Source of the DNA: Pseudoalteromonas piscicida
GTDB taxonomy: Bacteria > Pseudomonadota > Gammaproteobacteria > Enterobacterales > Alteromonadaceae
Direction: 5' to 3'
Assembly (NCBI RefSeq): GCF_002208135.1
Contig: NZ_CP021646.1
Coordinates: 3,750,001 to 3,814,000 of the forward strand
DNA length: 64,000 nt
Below are positions 31,394 to 39,743 of the stretch, in pieces. The first letter of the stretch is position 1. Each line of letters opens with the position of its first letter. Under the pieces are notes generated by a model. The model did not search any database. It saw nothing but the letters and a program-made list of their open reading frames with translations, and was not told the DNA's origin. The translations under genes were made by a program, and so were the position numbers.

Positions 31394-34300
31394 ATGATCG
31401 AATCATTTATTTATGAACTAAAACAAAGTGGGATAAGCGTTTGGCAGCAAGAGGATAAATTAAAAATTGCTAGCAACGTGAATTTACAAGGCCAAGCAAT
31501 TGTTGAGCAGTTAAAACAGAATAAGCCACAATTGTTACGCTACCTCACAAGGCAAGGCATAGATAGCAAAGCTCGTTTTGATGAACTGTCTATCTTGCCA
31601 TTGGAAACCCGATGCGCTCCGCTTACGCTTGGGCAGCAACAACTATTGTTTACGCAAGAAGTGAGCAACGCGGCAAGTACTTATCATATTCCATGCCTAC
31701 TCAAAATCGACAAGCACTGCGATATTGAAAAACTCACAGCAGCAATAGAACAGCTGGTGATCCGCCACAGTGCGCTAGATATGGTTGTGGCCTATGATCA
31801 CCAAGGAAAGACGATACAACAGCCTGCCAATGAGGCGTTTGTCGTGACGCATCATGAGCTTGGTAATCTAAACTTGTTTGAGCAGTGCGAGCACTTCTTT
31901 AACGAGCCGTTTAGCTTACAGCATTCTCGACCATTTCGTGCCTATGTCATCACCTCAAAGGAGCAGCAACATGTGTTTTTTGTCTGGCATCATATCGCCT
32001 TTGACGGATGGTCTTTGGGATTGTTTTTACAGGAATTGACGTCACTCTATGAGGGAGAGAATCGACCTCTGAGTCTACAATTTAGTGATTATGCTTATTA
32101 CATGGCAACACCCGGCCAGCGTGAACGACAAGCAACAAGTCAACGTTACTGGCAAACTCAGTTGGCTGATTACGAACCATTAAAACTAGCGCAAACTCAG
32201 TCGCGCCCAGCCACCTTTGATCATCGCGGCGCGATACAGAGCATTGTGCTAGATGAAAGTACGATGCTAAAGTTACAACAAACAGCGAAAACGCACCGTA
32301 TTAGTATTAATACTCTTGGGCTTGCGGCTTGGTATCACACCCTTGCACTGCTCAGTCATCAACGTCAATTTGTTGTTGGTATTCCTAGTGAAAACCGCCC
32401 TACGGCACTGCAACAAAACATACTTGGATATTTTGTTAACTCATTGCCGATTAAAGCGGATATCGACATGACGATGTTACTTGAGCGCTGGTTCACTCAG
32501 GTTAATCAAGTCGTTAATCAAGCCAAGCAACATCAGGCCTTGCCGTTTGAGGCCATTAAGAATAGCTTAGACGTGCCGCTCGACACTAGCATGCACCCGA
32601 TATTTCAAACGTTGTTTAGCAGTAGTCAGTTTGCCCCTGAGCAACATCATACCTTATGGCAAAGCGTTGACCTTGATCTAACCCAGCAATGCCAAGCGAA
32701 GTTTGATTTAACATTACACTTGAGTGCAGGGAAGACCACAGAGTTAGGGTTAACTTATGCCACGGCACTTTTTTCCAGCTCATACGCGCAGCAGATCCTC
32801 GAGTTATATCAAACGGTTTTACAGGCTTATCTAACAGTTGAAAACGCCCAACAGCCTCTTTATAGCCTACCTTTATTGAGTAACACGGCGCAGCAAAAAC
32901 AATATCAATTAAGTGGAATGCAACACGCTTATCCGAGCGTGGCAAGTATCACCGACCGGTTTGCTGAAGTAGTAGCGCGCCATCCAGATAAAGCCGCTAT
33001 CAGTAATCGCCATCAAACCTTGAGCTACCAAGAGCTTGATAACCAAGCCAAGCAACTTGCCAATGCAATCTTGGCAGTCTGCCCTGAACCCAAAGTCGTT
33101 GCACTCTACATGCGAAACGACATTGAATTTGTGATTGCCATGTTGGCGGCACTAAAAATCGGCGCGGCATACACAACGCTATCGCTCAAAGACCCAGTGG
33201 CGCGTCATCAATATCAACTGAGTGATAGTAATGCTGACGTAATAGTCTCCTTGCATGAACATAGCCAAACATTGGCAACACTCAACCACACCAATATCGC
33301 TGAAGTTTTCTGTGATACAAGTCTGGCAGATACTGATATCACGGCGGGTTTTGAGCCTATGTGCATCGCACCTAGCGAAGTCGCGACGATTATTTATACC
33401 TCAGGTACGACAGGAAATCCTAAAGGCACATTGCTCTCTCATGCCGCAATTAGCTCTTTGGCACTCGATAATCATAGTTACCAGCATCAGCCCCAAGATA
33501 GCTTTATTCAACTCGCAAACCCAGCTTTTGATGCCACTCTATTTGAGATATGGAGCGCATTACTCAACGGTGCTGAGGTGCACTTAGGCTATCAGGACAG
33601 CCTTAATTCTGCAGCGCAGCTCCGTGCAACATTGCAGACGTTGAATATCACTTCGATGTTTCTAACCCGCTCACTGTTCGACACTTTGTTGCTGCAAGAC
33701 GAGCATATTTTCGCTTCTCTGACTCATTTACTCGTGGGTGGTGAAGCATTAACAGAGTCGATAGTAAATAAATTGCTGGCGTCCACATCTTGTCCAAAAC
33801 ACTTTATCAATGGTTATGGTCCGACTGAGTGCACCACATTTACCACAGTGCAAACGATGTCTAAACAGCAGTCTGAGATAGCAATCGGCAAGCCAATCCC
33901 AGGGCGCGCGGTAGCTGTAGTCGGTCGCAATAACGAATTACTGCCACTTGGCTGTCCCGGCGAGTTAGTGGTCTGTGGGCATGGCGTGGCTGCACGTTAC
34001 CTCAATAACCCAACACTCAACAGCGAAAAGTTTGTATCCCTAAATCTGTTTGGCTCTATGCAAAAGTACTATCGCACGGGCGACTTAGTGTATTGGAATG
34101 CACAACAGCAACTGTGTTATATCAACCGTGGCGATCAACAAGTCAAAGTGCGAGGCTTTAGAATTGAGTTGGCAGAGATTGAGCATCACCTTAATCAGCT
34201 GGCGGATATAGATAGCTGTGCGGTTATTGCTAAAAAGCAGCAGGCTCAGACCTTGCTGCATGCATATTTGGTCATCAACCCCGCGGCCGATCAAGCTGCG

Positions 34301-35506
34301 GTACTCAGCCACTGTAAAACTCAGCTTACCAAGCAGCTTCCTAGTTATATGATGCCACATAGCTTCAATGTACTTTCGGCGTTACCGTTAACGCTCAACG
34401 GCAAGCTCGACAAAACTAAGCTGCCAGAACCTGAGCTAAAGCAGCATCAACTCGTTATGCCACAAACCAACACAGAGAAGGAAGTGCTGACCATTTGGCA
34501 GGATGTTTTAGGCCAGAATCCACTTTGTTGTGCGACGGCAGTAACTGAGCAAGGTGCCGACTCCATTAGTTTATTAAGCTTTTGTGGAGCTGCAAGCAAG
34601 CGTAATTGGCAGCTAACGCCACAACTTATCCTTGAACACCTATCAGTGCAGCAACTGGCAAGATTTATTGATAATCAGACCCGACTTGATTTTGCCACCA
34701 TGAGTGAAAGTCAAGCAATTGACGCTGCGCTTGCCCATGAGCATTTCGCTCCTTCACGTTTTTTCAATGCACCGCAGAGTGAGTTTCTGCTTCATCTCAT
34801 GCCCGCAGCAGCAACCGCTGATAGCTTTGCACCTCTGTGTGAAAAACTCGCGCCCGACCTGCGCATTCACGCATTAGAAAATATCAAACTGTTCACAGGC
34901 AAACATATCAGCTTGCATACTATGGTGCGCTATTATGCTCAGCGTATTACAGAGGTATCGCCAACTGGCCCACTTTACTTGGGCGGCTTTTGTGAAGGTG
35001 CGGCATTGTCACTGGAAGTGGCGCGTTACTTGGCCGAAATGGGTAGAGAAATTGTCCACTGCTTTTTGATTGACCCCGTCTTACCAAGACTTACTTCAGC
35101 AGCGCGTCAGGCCGCCGAAGAAGAGTATATCCGTTCGCAAGACGATGACGCTAAACCTATCGCCCGAGCATTTTTAGACTTTACTCAATACTTTCAAACC
35201 GCGACGGCGTTTACCTTCCCTGTGAGCTTCTTTATCGCCGATCATGTCAGTGATGAGGCCATTCCACTTCCGGCACTGAGGTTGATCCATCAAGTGGAAG
35301 ACATACCTTCACTGTATAAGCGGACGTTTGCAAGTGACAGAAATGGTTTTGAAAATTTACTTGCCAATGCAGACTATATTGCGCTTGAAAGTGCACACGA
35401 TGAAATCATGACTGACGCTAAAGACTTATCCATCATCGCGTCACATATTAATGCGTTAATGCAGCAAACGAATAGCGCCGCAACCACAGTGGAGCAACGC
35501 GCATGA
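31394..35506 (+). CDS. Non-ribosomal peptide synthetase, module 5 with Cys-type thioesterase (docking-C-A-T-TE)
   Basis: A 1370-aa termination synthetase. An N-terminal TubC-like docking domain (1-52) is followed by C4 (about 76-480; HHIAFDG, H199, H200, D204), A5 (about 515-1015; TSGTTGNPKG near 668) with code DAFFLGGTFK, close to known Val/Ile codes, and T5 (QGADSI near 1053). The thioesterase is about 1110-1370. Its nucleophile elbow reads GGFCEGA, so Cys1200 replaces the usual Ser; a candidate Asp lies in FLIDP and the His in ALESAHDE. Cys thioesterases can favour strained or unusual release chemistry. The stop codon overlaps the exporter start by 4 bp. Confidence 0.95.
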   Translation: MIESFIYELKQSGISVWQQEDKLKIASNVNLQGQAIVEQLKQNKPQLLRYLTRQGIDSKARFDELSILPLETRCAPLTLGQQQLLFTQEVSNAASTYHIPCLLKIDKHCDIEKLTAAIEQLVIRHSALDMVVAYDHQGKTIQQPANEAFVVTHHELGNLNLFEQCEHFFNEPFSLQHSRPFRAYVITSKEQQHVFFVWHHIAFDGWSLGLFLQELTSLYEGENRPLSLQFSDYAYYMATPGQRERQATSQRYWQTQLADYEPLKLAQTQSRPATFDHRGAIQSIVLDESTMLKLQQTAKTHRISINTLGLAAWYHTLALLSHQRQFVVGIPSENRPTALQQNILGYFVNSLPIKADIDMTMLLERWFTQVNQVVNQAKQHQALPFEAIKNSLDVPLDTSMHPIFQTLFSSSQFAPEQHHTLWQSVDLDLTQQCQAKFDLTLHLSAGKTTELGLTYATALFSSSYAQQILELYQTVLQAYLTVENAQQPLYSLPLLSNTAQQKQYQLSGMQHAYPSVASITDRFAEVVARHPDKAAISNRHQTLSYQELDNQAKQLANAILAVCPEPKVVALYMRNDIEFVIAMLAALKIGAAYTTLSLKDPVARHQYQLSDSNADVIVSLHEHSQTLATLNHTNIAEVFCDTSLADTDITAGFEPMCIAPSEVATIIYTSGTTGNPKGTLLSHAAISSLALDNHSYQHQPQDSFIQLANPAFDATLFEIWSALLNGAEVHLGYQDSLNSAAQLRATLQTLNITSMFLTRSLFDTLLLQDEHIFASLTHLLVGGEALTESIVNKLLASTSCPKHFINGYGPTECTTFTTVQTMSKQQSEIAIGKPIPGRAVAVVGRNNELLPLGCPGELVVCGHGVAARYLNNPTLNSEKFVSLNLFGSMQKYYRTGDLVYWNAQQQLCYINRGDQQVKVRGFRIELAEIEHHLNQLADIDSCAVIAKKQQAQTLLHAYLVINPAADQAAVLSHCKTQLTKQLPSYMMPHSFNVLSALPLTLNGKLDKTKLPEPELKQHQLVMPQTNTEKEVLTIWQDVLGQNPLCCATAVTEQGADSISLLSFCGAASKRNWQLTPQLILEHLSVQQLARFIDNQTRLDFATMSESQAIDAALAHEHFAPSRFFNAPQSEFLLHLMPAAATADSFAPLCEKLAPDLRIHALENIKLFTGKHISLHTMVRYYAQRITEVSPTGPLYLGGFCEGAALSLEVARYLAEMGREIVHCFLIDPVLPRLTSAARQAAEEEYIRSQDDDAKPIARAFLDFTQYFQTATAFTFPVSFFIADHVSDEAIPLPALRLIHQVEDIPSLYKRTFASDRNGFENLLANADYIALESAHDEIMTDAKDLSIIASHINALMQQTNSAATTVEQRA

Positions 35507-36756
35507 CTCGTTCACAATTTGCTACACGATACGGCATCCACCTTGGGTTAACTATGTTTGCCAGTATGCTGGTGCTCCCTATTTTTACGCCTTATATGCT
35601 GAACTTAGGCCTAGCATTGCAAGATGTGGCCTTAGCTATGGTGGTCATGGCTATCACTATCGTGGTGTTTGAAGTACCAAGTGGTATTGCGGCAGATGCC
35701 ATTGGTCGCCGCAAAGTATTTTTAGCTTCTTTGGTGTTTGCCGCTGTATGCAACTTACTTTTATTGTTGAGTGAAGACTTTTGGCACGTCAGCTTAGCCA
35801 TGGCATGTTGGGGATTAAGTCAGGCATCGTTAACTGGCACGCTCAACGCATGGTTTGTTGAAACTTATCAAAAGCTTGAAGGGGATGAGCCACTGAATAA
35901 GGGGTTCGGTAAAGTGTATGGTATTGGCTATCTTATCGGCGCCAGTGCCGCTTTATTTGCCGCCTTCTTTTTGGCATTTGCGACTAGCCCAACACAACAG
36001 CTCAACCACTTGTATCAAGCCTTAATCTTGATTTCGGTAGCGGTATTGTGTTTGGTGTTTGCATGTACTTTTGTCGTGGTGAAAGAGTCAACGAGACCTC
36101 TGCAAGACGTGGTTGAGAAAGGACTGATTAGCCAAGCTAAGGCCATGCTGGCAACTTGTAAGCAAAGTGGTATGCAAAGGCTACTGTTGGTGATTGCTTT
36201 TGCAATCCCTGTTGCCAGCAGCATAGAGAAGTTTTGGCCAGGCCTAGCAGAGCGCTATAGTAGTGCACCAGTTGACTCTATTGCGTGGATATTCCCAGCA
36301 ATGATGGCGGCTGGGTTTGTATTAAATGGCGTCGCTGCTGCGATCAGCGCTCCAATCTGTTCTTTATTTGGTCAACGCTTAGGGTATGTCATGGCGTTCG
36401 CTCATTTCGCCAAATTAGCCTTTGTGCTGTTGCTTGCTTGGGTTACGTCACTACCATTACTGATTCTAGCCTTGCTGTGCTTTTACCTTTGTATGGGACT
36501 AGCGCAACCGGCACAACTGCAGCTACAACACCAATTGAGTAGCGACAACGTGCGAGCCAGTGTGGAGTCTATTATGTCACTAACCACTCGCTTTGGTGGC
36601 TTGCTCGGCTCCGCCTTAACCGCATTACTTTTGGGCTACGTAAACCTGACTATCAGCTGGGTAATATTAGGCGCAATTTCACTCGTTGCCATCATGCTGT
36701 GTTGCTCGAGCACAATCAATCAACCAGAAGCTAAGCTCGTTGCTGCGCAGTCGTAA
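35503..36756 (+). CDS. MFS transporter, probable exporter of the NRPS product
   Basis: A 417-aa, 12-segment major facilitator protein. The loop between TM2 and TM3 has the MFS signature (PSGIAADAIGRRKVF, about 60-74). The ATG overlaps the stop of the last synthetase gene (ATGA), so it is translationally coupled and the clearest candidate for exporting the peptide or conferring self-protection. Direction and substrate are inferred from context only. A hairpin overlaps its stop codon. Confidence 0.88.
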   Translation: MTRSQFATRYGIHLGLTMFASMLVLPIFTPYMLNLGLALQDVALAMVVMAITIVVFEVPSGIAADAIGRRKVFLASLVFAAVCNLLLLLSEDFWHVSLAMACWGLSQASLTGTLNAWFVETYQKLEGDEPLNKGFGKVYGIGYLIGASAALFAAFFLAFATSPTQQLNHLYQALILISVAVLCLVFACTFVVVKESTRPLQDVVEKGLISQAKAMLATCKQSGMQRLLLVIAFAIPVASSIEKFWPGLAERYSSAPVDSIAWIFPAMMAAGFVLNGVAAAISAPICSLFGQRLGYVMAFAHFAKLAFVLLLAWVTSLPLLILALLCFYLCMGLAQPAQLQLQHQLSSDNVRASVESIMSLTTRFGGLLGSALTALLLGYVNLTISWVILGAISLVAIMLCCSSTINQPEAKLVAAQS

Positions 36757-36769
36757 CAGACTACGCAGC
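36742..36769 (+). terminator. Hairpin at the end of the NRPS operon
   Basis: GCTGCGCAGTC / GACTACGCAGC, an 11-bp stem with one mismatch spanning the MFS stop codon. No T tract follows, so termination here is only probable. The next gene is convergent, 34 bp away. Confidence 0.45.
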
Positions 36770-36790
36770 GATGCACATAAAAACGAGAAT

Positions 36791-37453
36791 CTAATTTATC
36801 GCAACGTTACCATGCCATGGAGTATGGCTTTTCAGCTGCAGCGTAAGTTCATCGCCATGCGCTAGGCTCCCTACCCCTTTTGGCGTTCCTGTCAAGACAA
36901 TGTCTCCTGGCTGAAGCGTAAAGTAACGAGCAATGTCGTTTAGTAACTCAGTGATTGGAAAAATCATTAAGCTAGAGTCACCATGCTGTTTCAGCTCACC
37001 ATTTTGCCAAAAACGATATTCAATGCGCTCAGCAAAGGTGTTTTCATCACATGGAATAAAAGGCGTCATTGGGCAGCTATTATCATAGGCCTTTGCCCGC
37101 TCCCATGGGTGCCCTTGTGCTTTTAGCTCACTTTGTAAGTCTCGTAATGTCAAATCGAGTGCCAGCCCAATTCCGGCAATATGCTTGAGAGGCGCTGGGG
37201 TTTTTACATCAATTTGTGCGCCTACCAATAGTGCAAGTTCGGCCTCATAATGATGCTCGCCAAGTGCGGCGTTCAACATCATTTCATTCTTAAATGGTAC
37301 TAAGCTCGTTGCTGGTTTGATAAACAACAGCGGACTGCTTGGAATGGGGTTATCTAGCTCTTTGGCGTGCGCTACGTAGTTTCTACCAACACAAACGATT
37401 TTCCCCGTTGGTAGATTTAGCTTATTGTTTTCATTATCAATGTGTTGATACAT
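36791..37453 (-). CDS. Fumarylacetoacetate hydrolase family protein (YcgM-like)
   Basis: From the ATG at 37453 this is a 220-aa, single-domain FAH-fold protein, matching the length of E. coli YcgM. Typical family segments are KIVCVGRNYVAHAKEL near the N-terminus, the metal-binding HHYEAELALLVG (about 62-73) and the LTGTPKGVG motif near 200. Members hydrolyse acylpyruvates or decarboxylate oxaloacetate with Mg; the substrate here is not known. A TTG at 37477 would extend it by eight codons, but the GAGGG site and family length favour the ATG. Convergent with the NRPS operon; a functional link is not implied. Confidence 0.88.
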   Translation of the reverse strand: MYQHIDNENNKLNLPTGKIVCVGRNYVAHAKELDNPIPSSPLLFIKPATSLVPFKNEMMLNAALGEHHYEAELALLVGAQIDVKTPAPLKHIAGIGLALDLTLRDLQSELKAQGHPWERAKAYDNSCPMTPFIPCDENTFAERIEYRFWQNGELKQHGDSSLMIFPITELLNDIARYFTLQPGDIVLTGTPKGVGSLAHGDELTLQLKSHTPWHGNVAIN

Positions 37454-37540
37454 TTTACCCTCTATGCGTTGCCACAAGCTTTGGTTATGGAGCGTACCAT
37501 AACCAAAGCATTGTGCTAGCAGGCTATCGTCTACACGATA

Positions 37541-38737
37541 TTACTCCGGTTTACAGACCCAGCGCACCATATCCTTAATTGAGGGTTCTTTGCCATACAT
37601 CACCATGCCCGCTTTAAACAATCGTCCTGCGGCAACACGGATAAAGTAGCAGCCAAGCAAGGCGCTTAGCAGCGCGCATAACACCTGCCACATGGGCACT
37701 TCAATTAACGCCATTTTTACTGGCATCACCACAAATGCGGTAAGCGGGAAAAGACTCAAAATATCCACTGCAAGGCTGCTAGGGCTATCAACAATCATAA
37801 ATGCGATAACAATTGGCAATATAGGGATCATCATAAATCCTGTCTTGCCACTATGGTTAGGATCGTCAATAGCTGCGGCTATTGCTGCCATAAAAGCTGT
37901 TGCCATATAAAGACCCACTATCGCAAACAGGGTAAACCAAGGCAACATTGCAAAGTCTATCATTGTAAAGTCCAAGGCTTCGTTTTTTACAACGACTTGT
38001 ATAAAAGCCATCGCCAACAAAAATGAAAATAACGTGCTTAACATCGCCTTTAAACAATGTAGCATTTGGCCAAATATTTTACCGTCAATCCAAGTTTGCG
38101 CACTCATACAAGAATACAGTTGTTCGGTAACGCGCTGCTGCTTTTCTCCGGTGATAGACACGAAGATCTGTCCAAATGAAGTAAAAATACCGATGAGCAT
38201 CAATAGCATCACGCCAAATGCTGTCATCGAAGACTGGTTGTGCGCCTCCTTAACTGCATCCTTTGTATATTGATTTGTGACAGTCACAGGTTGCTGTAAC
38301 AGGGCGAGCTGGGCCGCAGATAAATTAAACGTCTGTGCGAGTTCGTTGCTGTAAAACTGCATAAGCGCTACCTCAACTTCATTCTGCCAAGACATTTTAC
38401 CTGTGGTAATAAGTTCAAACTGTAACACCTCACCCGCTTGAGCTTGAAGTATCAAAATACCGTCAATTTTCTCTTGTTCTAACTGAGTCAGAAGTTCAGC
38501 TTTTGACGCATCAACTCGCTTTAGCAGCAAAGGCTCAGGTAGCTGAGTTAAGTTCATGGCGGATGGTGTTGCGATAACATATTGCTCAGGTTCAAAAAAC
38601 GAAGTGCTTTGCCAAACATAGATAAGCAAACCTATCGCCAGCATAATTGCTTTACCGATCAGCTCCTGCTTGAGTTTAAAAAAGTACATAAACTCCCATT
38701 TGGTCACTTGCAGTATCTGTTGCAGCTTATAAGACAT
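37541..38737 (-). CDS. ABC-2 type transporter permease (NatB-like)
   Basis: A 398-aa integral membrane protein: an N-terminal span (about residues 29-46), a large extracytoplasmic loop (about 47-170) and a cluster of five or six spans in the C-terminal half. This is the NatB/ABC-2 permease layout. The ATG at 38737 has AGGAG seven nt upstream; an alternative GTG at 38743 lacks this. It overlaps the 3' end of the ATPase gene by 11 bp, so the two proteins very likely form one exporter. Confidence 0.85.
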   Translation of the reverse strand: MSYKLQQILQVTKWEFMYFFKLKQELIGKAIMLAIGLLIYVWQSTSFFEPEQYVIATPSAMNLTQLPEPLLLKRVDASKAELLTQLEQEKIDGILILQAQAGEVLQFELITTGKMSWQNEVEVALMQFYSNELAQTFNLSAAQLALLQQPVTVTNQYTKDAVKEAHNQSSMTAFGVMLLMLIGIFTSFGQIFVSITGEKQQRVTEQLYSCMSAQTWIDGKIFGQMLHCLKAMLSTLFSFLLAMAFIQVVVKNEALDFTMIDFAMLPWFTLFAIVGLYMATAFMAAIAAAIDDPNHSGKTGFMMIPILPIVIAFMIVDSPSSLAVDILSLFPLTAFVVMPVKMALIEVPMWQVLCALLSALLGCYFIRVAAGRLFKAGMVMYGKEPSIKDMVRWVCKPE

Positions 38738-39683
38738 GGGCACTCTCCTGAGATTGCACTTTGCCTTGATGGGATTCGATTGCTTTTAGATAGAGTTGAT
38801 GCAAGTCCATGGTTTTGGTTTCTATTCCTTGCAAAGTCGTTGATTTAGACAAATCGGCGAGCAACAAATTAAGTTCTGAGGAGTTACTCAACTCAAACTT
38901 AATCTTATTCTGACTTAATTGAGTACAAGCCACCCTGTAGTTACCTAAATTGAGCTCTGCGTAGTTCGTTGCCTCACTGAAGCTTACTGTGATGTCGATG
39001 CCAACACCAACGTCCTGTTTTATTTCGGCTAACGTGCCATAAAGCACGGCTTGCCCGTGATTCATTAACAGCATTCGATCGGCAAGCTTTTCCACCATCG
39101 CCATCTGATGTGCGCTTAAAATAACCGTCATGCCTTGTGCTTTTAATGCTTCCAAAAACACCACCACCTTTTCTTGGTTGATGGGGTCAAGACCAGAGAA
39201 AGGCTCATCAAGCAATACAACCTTGGGGTTGTGCAATACTGCCGATATTAACTGTACTTTTTGCTGATTGCCTTTTGACAACGATTTCAACCGCTCATGC
39301 GCTCTGTCACTTAAGTCAAACTGTGTTAGCCAAGACTCAATCTGTACTAGGGCTGCGTTTTTCTCAACACCGCGTAACTTGGCAAAATAGAGCAAATTCT
39401 GCTGCACAGTTTTTTCAGCATACAGCCCTCTATCTTCTGGGAGATAACCTAAACTTTGATGAGGGATTGACTGATGTGCTTGCCCATCAATATTGACGGC
39501 GATTGCGCCACTATCTGGATAGGTAAACCCAACCAACATTCTCACGAGGGATGATTTACCCGCACCATTGGGACCAAGTAGTGCAAAGATCTCACCTTGT
39601 TTAACGTTAAAACTTAGATTATCTACTGCTTTTACCGAAACATATTGCTTCGACACCCCTGTTACTTGCAATAAATCTGGCAT
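38727..39683 (-). CDS. ABC transporter ATP-binding protein (NatA-like)
   Basis: A 318-aa ATPase with Walker A GPNGAGKSS (about 38-46), signature LSKGNQQKV (in place of LSGGQ, common in the NatA/Ybh type), Walker B VVLLDEPFSGLDP and the switch His in LSAHQM. A C-terminal extension of about 90 residues follows the nucleotide-binding domain. AAAGGAAAGTT precedes its ATG. Partner of the overlapping NatB-like permease. Confidence 0.9.
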   Translation of the reverse strand: MPDLLQVTGVSKQYVSVKAVDNLSFNVKQGEIFALLGPNGAGKSSLVRMLVGFTYPDSGAIAVNIDGQAHQSIPHQSLGYLPEDRGLYAEKTVQQNLLYFAKLRGVEKNAALVQIESWLTQFDLSDRAHERLKSLSKGNQQKVQLISAVLHNPKVVLLDEPFSGLDPINQEKVVVFLEALKAQGMTVILSAHQMAMVEKLADRMLLMNHGQAVLYGTLAEIKQDVGVGIDITVSFSEATNYAELNLGNYRVACTQLSQNKIKFELSNSSELNLLLADLSKSTTLQGIETKTMDLHQLYLKAIESHQGKVQSQESAHVL

Positions 39684-39704
39684 AACTTTCCTTTAAAAAT
39701 GAAT

Positions 39705-39726
39705 GAGGGCTTTCGAAAAAGCCCTC
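39705..39726 (-). terminator. Hairpin between the M1-permease and NatA-like genes
   Basis: GAGGGCTTT / AAAGCCCTC stem with a 4-nt loop, 18 bp past the stop of the M1-permease gene and followed by ATTCATTTTT on the minus strand. It lies just upstream of the next gene's ribosome binding site, so it may be a partial terminator that lowers expression of the second ABC pair. Confidence 0.65.
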
Positions 39727-39743
39727 TCCTACCTATATATCGA

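Noticed and set aside
20352..34360. Many minus-strand and alternate-frame ORFs inside the NRPS genes
   Set aside because: They are shadows of the large coding frames, without ribosome binding sites or recognisable domains.
20094..35506. Identity with the alterochromide or another known Pseudoalteromonas lipopeptide cluster
   Set aside because: There is no starter condensation domain for a fatty acyl chain, and the module order and codes do not fit what I know of those clusters.
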